Of a DNA stretch of 53,401 bases, positions 8,676 through 16,400 are shown piece after piece. A program made the position numbers and the translations under genes. Under the pieces are notes generated by a model. It saw nothing but the letters and a program-made list of their open reading frames with translations. It ran no database searches and was not told where the DNA came from. How positions within the stretch are numbered: position 1 is the stretch's first letter; the number at the start of each line of letters is the position of its first letter. This stretch comes from Nocardia sp. CNY236 (GTDB lineage Bacteria > Actinomycetota > Actinomycetes > Mycobacteriales > Mycobacteriaceae), in assembly GCF_000482385.1 (NCBI RefSeq), contig NZ_AXVD01000034.1:1-53401 (forward strand), read 5' to 3'.

Positions 8676-9788
8676 TCATCGCTGCCGGGCTGCGTGCTTG
8701 CGACCTGCCGACTCGTCCACGTGGTCTCGTTGGATGGAAAGACCGGTGGGCGCCGGATCAGGACCCAGGTCGAACCGCCGAAGGGTGGCCAGGCGAAGGC
8801 ACCCAAGGGTGAAAACCAGAATGCCACTCGCGAAGAACGCCGCTTCACTGCGCCCAATCGGCACCAGGGCGACCGTCGAGACGAGTTCCACCGTGATCAA
8901 GACGTAGAGGATTCGCGCGATCGACGCACTCGAAAGTCGGGTACAGATCAGCGCACCCAAGGGGGCGCCTATGCACACCACTGGCACCGCCGCAAGCCAC
9001 ATGTCCACGACCGGACCCGTGAAAGAGCCTTCGATCGATGAGGCTGCGAATCCAGCGAGCGTCACCATCGTCATCAGGACGACTGTCGTTGGTGTAACGG
9101 TCTTTTCACTGACCCGAAACAACAGCACGAGAGCCACGAACATGATGGTGTTCTCTCCGACGGCGGCGATACCCGACAGCAACCCCCCAATGCTGCCGGC
9201 CAATACGAGCACGGCTTTGTCCTGCAACGGCAACGCCGGTTCGCCCAGATCCGTTCGCCGCTCGAAGATCCGTGGACGTCGGGCGGGACGATAGCGTCGA
9301 CCAATGATCAGCGCGATCATGAGACCGACGAGGACCGCGGTGAAGAGCAGACGCACATGAGGTGCGCTGACCCGGGGCGCAATATGCAGAAAGCTGAAGA
9401 CAACGGCGACTACACCGGGTAGTCCGCCATAGGCGAGTGCGGCCCATTCCAGCGGTACCCGATTCCACAGGATCGACAGGCTCGCGGCCGTCATGCCGAC
9501 GCTCTGGATCGCGAAGCTGAACAGCCGGGCATCCTCCGGCGGCACGGCGAGCACCTTGGTGAGGATCGGAAAGGCCACTGCCCCGCCACCCTCCGACGTA
9601 CCACCCCCTACGAGAGAGCCCAGCGTCATCGTGAGCGACACCTGCCAGTGCTCTCCGATGGCCTCGACGGCGCGTGAGCCGCCGATCGCTGCCCAACCTG
9701 CGATCACGATCGCACCGAGCACAATATTGACGGTCATCATCCGGCGGAACGAGACACCGTGGGTGTCTTTGTCATCGGTCGATCCCAT
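8676..9788 (-). CDS. TauE/SafE-family permease
   Basis: 370 residues with about eight to nine membrane helices and the TauE/SafE signature in two halves: LGSLVGGGTSEGGGAVAFPIL near the N-terminus and GSIGGLLSGIAAVGENTIMF in the second half. The family exports or imports organosulfonates and small anions. It lies 180 bases upstream of unbV on the same strand, so it may head that operon. The intervening 180 bases show no gene. The substrate is unknown. A sulfur-related role is possible but not shown, because the family is broad. Confidence 0.85.
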   Translation of the reverse strand: MGSTDDKDTHGVSFRRMMTVNIVLGAIVIAGWAAIGGSRAVEAIGEHWQVSLTMTLGSLVGGGTSEGGGAVAFPILTKVLAVPPEDARLFSFAIQSVGMTAASLSILWNRVPLEWAALAYGGLPGVVAVVFSFLHIAPRVSAPHVRLLFTAVLVGLMIALIIGRRYRPARRPRIFERRTDLGEPALPLQDKAVLVLAGSIGGLLSGIAAVGENTIMFVALVLLFRVSEKTVTPTTVVLMTMVTLAGFAASSIEGSFTGPVVDMWLAAVPVVCIGAPLGALICTRLSSASIARILYVLITVELVSTVALVPIGRSEAAFFASGILVFTLGCLRLATLRRFDLGPDPAPTGLSIQRDHVDESAGRKHAARQR

Positions 9789-9981
9789 AGCGACTACCGC
9801 TTCCTCACTCAGGCCCCATCCAGCTGGGTCGGCGATCTTCCGGCGACACTAGGGCCCAGCAGTACCCCCACAGCTCTCATGCATTGCCGACGTTGTAGCA
9901 ATCGGTAAGAGGTTCGTGACGACGTGACGTGCGATCGTCGTCCCATCTGCTCGACCAGCCCGACCAGACAAGGAACCACCG
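9789..9981. promoter_or_regulatory. Divergent intergenic region, permease / sgcJ-like gene
   Basis: 193 bases separate the divergent starts at 9788 (minus) and 9982 (plus), so promoters for both directions must lie here. I could not define specific -35/-10 boxes. Confidence 0.4.
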
Positions 9982-10362
9982 ATGACCACAGTGTCCGATC
10001 CAGCCGTCATCCCCCAGCGCATCATGGATGCCTGGAAGAACAACGACGCCGCCGGCTTCGCCTCCGTATTCACCGAGGACGGCACGATGATCCTCCCAGG
10101 AGTGCACCAGAAGGGGCGCAACGCCATTGCTGCGTTCATGACCGAGGCATTCGCTGGCCCATACGCCGGAACTCAGGTCATCGGCACGCCGTTCGACGTC
10201 AAGACCCTGACCGACGATGTCGTCATTCTCTTCACCCAAGGCGGGATACGTCCGACCACCGCCGACTCACTTCCCGATGGCGCATGGGTCCGGGCGACGT
10301 GGGTTCTGGTGCGCGATGGCGATTCCTGGTCCCTCGCGTCGTATACGAACGCACCGTACTGA
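9982..10362 (+). CDS. SgcJ/EcaC-type NTF2-fold protein
   Basis: 126 residues from ATG 9982. The pattern IPQRIMDAWKNNDAAGFASVF-T-EDGTMI, then GRNAIAAFMTEAF and WVRATWVLVRDGDSWSLASYTNAPY, is the TIGR02246 (SgcJ/EcaC) family of NTF2-like proteins. The namesake SgcJ is encoded in the C-1027 cluster and is implicated in processing or releasing the nine-membered enediyne core. Finding it next to unbV and the P450 supports the enediyne assignment and hints at a nine-membered type. The exact chemistry is not settled for the family. It is transcribed alone on the plus strand. Confidence 0.8.
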   Translation: MTTVSDPAVIPQRIMDAWKNNDAAGFASVFTEDGTMILPGVHQKGRNAIAAFMTEAFAGPYAGTQVIGTPFDVKTLTDDVVILFTQGGIRPTTADSLPDGAWVRATWVLVRDGDSWSLASYTNAPY

Positions 10363-10462
10363 CCGACCCGGCCTGCTCCTCGAGGTGATCGAGACACGCC
10401 GACCACCCTGTAATACCCACGACAACGACGTGGGCAAGGGATGACCTGTCCCCTGTGGTTCG

Positions 10463-10500
10463 CCGGGGTACGCGTGTTGCAGGCGTGGCTGCGTACCCGG
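10463..10500. terminator. Inverted repeat between convergent genes
   Basis: GGGTACGC (10466-10473) pairs with GCGTACCC (10491-10498), extended on both sides by CCGG, around a 17-base loop. It sits between the stops of the SgcJ-like gene (10362) and the P450 (10611). A second short stem, CCCACG...CGTGGG, lies near 10413-10435. The remaining intergenic bases hold no gene. Confidence 0.5.
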
Positions 10501-10610
10501 CGAATGCCCCTCGTCACCGAGCCGGAGCGCGCCGACCACAGGGCACTGGGTACCCCATCGGCCATCGGGCCCTTCCCAGGACAGGCTGGAACCGCTGGTG
10601 GGAATGGCAA

Positions 10611-11900
10611 CTACGCCAATGCTGCTCGGGCTACGGTCCGTCGTGCAATCAGATAGGGTGTCCCCGGCATCGTTGTCATGGACATCCTCGCCAAGGCTCG
10701 GGTCCTGCGCCCAAGAACCGGCCGTAGCGTCAACCGACGGTTCGCCTCGGCTAGCCACAGCGTGGCTTCCAGGTGTGCCAAGGAGGCGCCGGGACAACCA
10801 CGGGGTCCCAGGCCGAACGGCAGGTATCTTCCGCGGTGGTCATTGGTCAGGAAGCGGTCTGGGTCGAAGAGGTCGGGCTCGGCCCAACCCTGCTGGTGCG
10901 CCTCGGCGACCACAATGCAGACGTCGTCGCCGGTACGGATCGGCCAACCGGCGACAACATCGTCGCGGAGGGCACGCCTGCTGACCAGCCATACTGCGGG
11001 ATGCAGGCGAAGTACCTCCTTGACGACGGCAGTGGTGAGCCGCAATTGCCCCGTCAGGCGCAGCAGATCGGCCGGGTCATCGGTGGGATCATCGGCGGCG
11101 TCGCGCTCTTCGGCGAGAGCATCGGCGAGGGCAGGTCGTCGGCTCAACTCCTCGACCGCCCAGGTCAAAGTGGATGAGGTGGTCTCGTAGCCTGCCAAGA
11201 GCAGCGATATGACGTCGTCGCGGTTGGCCCACAAGGGCGGATCACTTTCTGGGACACCGGAATCGACAGCGGCAATGACCTCGTCAGCGGCACGGTCGAG
11301 AACCGTTCGTGCCTCGCGTAGTCGTTGTTCTGCCCGAGGGCGTAGCACGGTGGGAATCCGGTCCTGAGTGACCACCCGGAACATCGCGTCGTCCTGTACG
11401 ACGTCCAGCGCTGCGAGTACCGGAGCTATGTGCGGGGCCGGAACACCGAGCACCGCCGCCAAGCACTGCAGGGTGTATTCCGCGAGGAAGCCGTCGACCG
11501 GTATTCGGCGTGGATGGGGTCCTGCCAGCTCCGTGACCGAGTCGACCGCATACCGGTGGATAGCAGGTGCATGCTGCTGTATCCGACGTGCTCGCAGCCA
11601 TGGACCGAGGGAACCACGGGCTCGCATCCAGGTCTCGCCGTCGTCGGTCAGGATGCCGCGACCGAGACCGGCGCGGGCTTCGGCTTGGCCGATACCTTTT
11701 TCGTAGCGGTCCGCAGCTGTGACCAGGACATGTTTGACGGCCTCTGGCCCATTGAGCACATGCAGCGGGCGCCCGGGCAACGGTACGGTGACTCCGGCGG
11801 GATAGCGGCGGGCCAGGCAGGCGAACGTATCACCACGATCGGACAGCATCCCGTGCAGCAGCTTCGGCAGCCGGCTACGCGGCACCTGCGCGCGGATCAT
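10611..11900 (-). CDS. Cytochrome P450 (possible E7-type enediyne tailoring oxidase)
   Basis: 429 residues from ATG 11900, which overlaps the DUF1702 stop by ATGA; the frame continues upstream but is a shadow of that gene. P450 motifs are complete: I-helix LLLAGYETTSSTLTW, K-helix EVLRLHP (ExxR), and heme loop FGLGPRGCPG (residues 362-371, Cys369). Sequence style (RRALRDDVVAGWPIRTGDDV) is class CYP with a meander like eukaryotic-type bacterial P450s. Enediyne clusters commonly encode a core P450 (E7 in C-1027). Coupling to the unbL/E10/PKS operon supports a role on the core, but the orthology is inferred. Confidence 0.85.
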   Translation of the reverse strand: MIRAQVPRSRLPKLLHGMLSDRGDTFACLARRYPAGVTVPLPGRPLHVLNGPEAVKHVLVTAADRYEKGIGQAEARAGLGRGILTDDGETWMRARGSLGPWLRARRIQQHAPAIHRYAVDSVTELAGPHPRRIPVDGFLAEYTLQCLAAVLGVPAPHIAPVLAALDVVQDDAMFRVVTQDRIPTVLRPRAEQRLREARTVLDRAADEVIAAVDSGVPESDPPLWANRDDVISLLLAGYETTSSTLTWAVEELSRRPALADALAEERDAADDPTDDPADLLRLTGQLRLTTAVVKEVLRLHPAVWLVSRRALRDDVVAGWPIRTGDDVCIVVAEAHQQGWAEPDLFDPDRFLTNDHRGRYLPFGLGPRGCPGASLAHLEATLWLAEANRRLTLRPVLGRRTRALARMSMTTMPGTPYLIARRTVARAALA

Positions 11901-12967
11901 GCCAGCCTGCCAGCAACGGCTTGCCGCCACTGTTCGTAGGCCGACCAATCGCCGGCGTCGATTCGCGCCGGGTCGGGACGTGCTTGCCACGTGATCGCGG
12001 AGGCTTCCGTCGCACTGCGGCCGCATAGTTCCTGCGCCGCGGTTTCTGTGTGTGGCACATCCAGACCCGCCCGCAGCCGAGCTTCGACGGCGAACGCGGC
12101 GCCCTGGGCGATCCAGCACCGGTGCTCGTGAGCGCCCTCGCGGAGCTGGCGCAATGTCACGGCGTCCCGACCTCCTGCGTAGGCGGCCGCCAATCCGATA
12201 CCCGCCCACAACGATCCGTGCATGCCAGCATCGAAGCGATCGACCATTTCGGCGAGTACGTTCGGGTTGCCGCCAGCCACGAACCACAACGCGCGGCCGA
12301 CGCCCTGCATCACCTGCTGCTGGCTGTCGGCGCGGGTCCCGGGCCAGTACCGCGCGGGGAACGCAACCGCACGTCGCTGCAATACGGCCTCGGTGTGGAA
12401 GAACGTCTCGTGGAAGCCGTACCCGTCCAAGACGAGCGGCGCAAGGAGTGGGTCGAGGCGATCGAGCCGCGGCCAGGTGAACCGTGGCAGCCTGGCCAGC
12501 GACCAGCCGAGACCGACGTAGAGCATGTAGCTATGACGTTCGCCGCTGTAGACCATCAGGTCTGCGAACTGGTGGCCACCGAGCCGGAGCCCGTCACGGA
12601 CGCCAGCCGCCATGCCGAGGCCCTCCATTGCGAAGCCGCGCCACTGCGGGGCCAAGACCTGCAATGCGGCGGCCGCGTGCCGTAGCGAACGGGCTCGGAG
12701 TCCGGTGCCGTAGCCGGTGAGGAACGCCCGCCCGACATGTTCGGTGATGCTCGGCCCCTCCGCCCAGGCGAAAAATCCACGATGCGCTGGATGGACCTGT
12801 CGTTGGGGCGGGAGCATGATCCGCTCTCGCAGCCATGCTCCGGGACCGTTCCGGTCGACGAGCAGCGCCACCGACTCGAGTCCGCCGTCGACGGCGAGAC
12901 GCGGTTGGGCGCACAGGCCGGACGCCGGCGCCTCGGTCCTGGCAGTGGTCGTCGAGATATTGCTCAT
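11897..12967 (-). CDS. unbL: DUF1702 (UnbL-like) enediyne cassette protein, copy 1
   Basis: 356 residues from ATG 12967, which has TAGGAG seven bases upstream; upstream in-frame codons lack such a site. Motifs shared with the second copy at 19190-20224: HRGFxxE, DGYGFHETFFHTEAV, GVGRALWFVAGG and SLWAGIGLAAAYAGG. These mark the DUF1702/UnbL family, which is strongly associated with enediyne PKS genes and has no proven biochemical role. The gene is followed by the P450 with a 4-base overlap and preceded by the E10 thioesterase, consistent with one operon. Confidence 0.85.
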   Translation of the reverse strand: MSNISTTTARTEAPASGLCAQPRLAVDGGLESVALLVDRNGPGAWLRERIMLPPQRQVHPAHRGFFAWAEGPSITEHVGRAFLTGYGTGLRARSLRHAAAALQVLAPQWRGFAMEGLGMAAGVRDGLRLGGHQFADLMVYSGERHSYMLYVGLGWSLARLPRFTWPRLDRLDPLLAPLVLDGYGFHETFFHTEAVLQRRAVAFPARYWPGTRADSQQQVMQGVGRALWFVAGGNPNVLAEMVDRFDAGMHGSLWAGIGLAAAYAGGRDAVTLRQLREGAHEHRCWIAQGAAFAVEARLRAGLDVPHTETAAQELCGRSATEASAITWQARPDPARIDAGDWSAYEQWRQAVAGRLA

Positions 12968-13043
12968 GGATATGCTCCTACCGAAAATGGGTCGGCGATC
13001 CGTCGCGCCACGGGCACCTGCTGCCACCCACATTGCGTGGCCG

Positions 13044-13490
13044 TCATCGGGCCGACACCGCATCGCTCATGTACGGACGCAATGCCTCGATCAACGGCTC
13101 TGGAACGCGGGTCGGGCGGGTGTCACCATTCGGGCCTCGCATACAGACGATGCGCTGCCTACCCCGCCCGACCAGCAACGGGCCGTCAGGGTGTTCGCAC
13201 CAGTACTCGAATTCGAGTTCGAGTGTGGTTTGGCCCAGATCGGCCAGGACCATCGAGATCACCAAGTCGTCGAATGCGGCGATCTCGGCGATGTACTCGC
13301 ACTCGACCTTCTGGGTGAAGAGCTTGAGGTCGCCGCGGACGTCATCCAGTATTTCCGGCGCCATCTCTTTCAGGAACATCTCCCGGCACCGTCCCTGCCA
13401 CCGCAGGTAATTGACGTAGTAGACGTTGCCGACGAGGTTTGTCTCCTCGAAGCCGACAACATGCCGGTACTCATACGCCGGTGTCCTCAT
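13044..13490 (-). CDS. Enediyne E10-type hotdog thioesterase
   Basis: 148 residues. The N-terminus YEYRHVVGFEETNLVGNVYY followed by VNYLRWQGRCREMFL matches the enediyne thioesterases (SgcE10, CalE7, DynE7, TebC). These release the PKS-bound polyene from the ACP as a beta-keto acid that decarboxylates to a methyl ketone or related product. The family lacks the usual acidic catalytic residue of 4-hydroxybenzoyl-CoA thioesterases, and here too ETN stands where those enzymes have D. Its ATG overlaps the PKS stop by ATGA, the usual PKS-E10 pair. Confidence 0.95.
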   Translation of the reverse strand: MRTPAYEYRHVVGFEETNLVGNVYYVNYLRWQGRCREMFLKEMAPEILDDVRGDLKLFTQKVECEYIAEIAAFDDLVISMVLADLGQTTLELEFEYWCEHPDGPLLVGRGRQRIVCMRGPNGDTRPTRVPEPLIEALRPYMSDAVSAR

Positions 13491-16400
13491 GCGACCACCT
13501 TGTCCTCATGTTCCGACACCACCGACAACCAGGCGACAGTCAGGCGCACACGTTGCTGCCAGGTGGTCTCTACGTCGGCGACCAGGGCCTGTGCTGGTCC
13601 GGCAGCCATTCGGTGGAGCCCGCGCGTACCGCCGAGGTTGCGTACTTCGATCTCGCCGGATTCGATACTGCGCCCGAGGATCTCACCGAAAGCGGCGTCC
13701 GTGAGGTCGTCGATGGTGTCGGCCGCGCACCGCACCGCACACGAAGCGCCTTCGAGCGTGGCACTCATCATCAGAGTGCCCTCGGGCGAGCCCGTGACCT
13801 GTACGGAGCCGAGCACGCCCGCATCTGCGAGTACTCGCTCGAAGTGTGGACCGAGCAGGGCCGGTGACCAGAGGTCGGGCACTTGCTGTCGGACCGCGCG
13901 CAGGTGCAGTCCTCGCCACCGTTCCACGAGGACACCGCGCTCGTCGAACACATCTATGTCGTAGACGTGCAACGTACCGTCGTGACGGGTCTCGCGGGCA
14001 AGGAATACCCGGTCACCGGCCGGTGTGGGATCGAGCACTTCGAGCAGGTCGATCCGTTGCGGTAGCAATGTGGCATCCGGAACACTCACCTGATTACCGT
14101 GCATCAGTGCATCACGAACTCCAGGATCGCCGAGCAGCAGATCTGCAGGAAGAGCACTGGAGAACCAGTCGACCTCGGCACTGGATACCCGGCAGCGCAC
14201 CTGCGTCGAACTCAGGGTGTCATAGCCACGAACCCGCTGGAACCGTCCACGTTGAAACAGCAGCCTGCCGTAGAGCTCGACATCGGGATCCAGCGCCACC
14301 GGCTCGGAGGCCGGCGATACCGACACGTGGCCCGAGCCCGGGTCGATTCTGGCCCCGGTTTCGGCAGTCGCCGCGAAGTGTGCGATCGCGTAGTCCGATT
14401 CCTCACCGAGCAGCACGACGTCGACCGCCCCGTCGACACGGCGGACCGCGCTGAGACGTATGGTGTAGTCGTCGCCGGCCGGCACGATGATCGGGCGGTC
14501 CAGACGCACGTCGGTGAAGCGGACTGGACCCACAACTCCGGTAATCGCGCTTGCGAACTGGGCCATCGCCTCGAGGCCGATAACGGCTGGCAACACGTGG
14601 TCGCCATCGATCTCGTGATCGAGAAGGTAGGGATCACTGCTCACCGAGAGCACAGCGTCGGCGACCAGCTCGAAGCCCGGGTGGTGTCGCCGCACCCGGT
14701 CCACGAATCGACTGAGAGGCAGTTCGACGGGACGGGTATGCAGAGTTGGCACGCTGTCTGTGCGTCCGCAGACCACCAGTGTCGGCGGCGTATCGCGGGT
14801 CACGGTCCGGATGAACAACTCGGTGCCGTCCGCCGGCGAGATCGCGGAAATCCCGGCGGCGGCAAGGCTCTCTACCGCTCCCATCTTGACGCCCATGCCG
14901 ATGCCCGACCACACCGACCATTCCAAACACGTTGTCCGGCACTGTGGGTTGTGCACTCCATGACTGCGGGTCACTCGGGCAAGTTCGGCGTTGGCCATGG
15001 CATAGTGCGCCTCGCCCCACATCCCGGAGCGACCGATGACACTGCTGAACGTCACCACATGCCGGAGTGCTTCGTCATCGACCTCGGCCAAGGTCGATAG
15101 CAGGGTAGACAGCGCGTCGACCTTCGGGGCAAACGTGTTTTCGACGTCTGTCCACGTGAGACCCTCTAGGATCGCTGGGTCGTTGCGCCCAGCTCCGTGG
15201 AGCACGTGGGTGACCGCGCCGAACCGAGCAGCAATCTGCTCGACAGCATGGCGGATGGCGACGGAGTCGGCGAAATCGGCTTGCACATAGTGCACTTCGA
15301 GGTCGGCGTCCTCGAACCGCCGGAGTGTCTGGGAGACCTCCTCGGTCGTGGCGATGGAGCGCCCCACGATCGCAACTCGTGCGCCCAAATGACGCGCCCA
15401 TTCGAGTGCGCACTCGGCAGTGATGCCCTTGCCGCCTCCCGTAGCCAGCAGCACAGGCCGGTCGTCGGCCACAACCCCGCTGCCGAGGTCTGGCGCAGGC
15501 GCCTCGTCGAGCACGTACGGCACAAGGTGAGGCACGTACCGAATTCCGTCGAGATAGCGCACGTGGACGAATCCGTCCGTGGCGGCGACCTCCGCGGCGA
15601 GTTGCTCGGGTTGCACCGATCCGTCCCCATCGACGACGGTGACCCGAAGCTCGGAGTGCTCCAAAAAGAGAGTCTTTGCCAGGGCTGTCGTCGTATCGTG
15701 CCCGCCCAATACCACCAGCCGGCGGCCCGCACCAAGGGTCGTCGCTGCTCGAACAGCGGAGAATGCGCGGCGCAGGTTCGCGCGGTCTGCGTCGGCCGGC
15801 AGACCCAGCAGAACGCCGCCGTCGGTATCGCCCGCGAGCGCCGACAACCAAGCCGCCTCGGCAGTGGGTGTCCAACCCTCTGCGTGCACGATCCAGGCTG
15901 CGGGCTCCGCAACGGGGGCAGGCGCACTGGTGCGCAGTGGCATGGGAGAGAACTCTTCGATCCACGTGCCGACGAAAGCGTTGACCGCCCCAAGGGGATC
16001 CGAATCTCTCGATGTTCCGGTGTTGCCGCGCAGCGACTCCAGTCCGGCGGCAAGTTCACCGATCGTCGATGTCGCCAGGTTCAACGACCCGAAGTCGTGA
16101 ACGCCCACTGCGCTGGCAACCCGAGCTACGACCTGCCCCACCGTGATCGAGCTCAGGTGCAGGTCGTCGAGCATCCGACTCTCCGTGCCGACCGCCTCGA
16201 GGGGGAGCTCGGCTCGCTCGGCCGTCATCCTGATCAGAAGATCGAGCACGTCGACGTCGTCTCCTGCCAACACCACAGCATCTTTGCCGGTCGCTACGCT
16301 GCCGCCGCTTCGGCGTCGCAGGCCATCGGCTGCGACACTCTCGGCAGGATTGGAGAGAAAGGTCTGCTCGCCGTGCGGCGGATCACGGTGAAAGCGTTCG

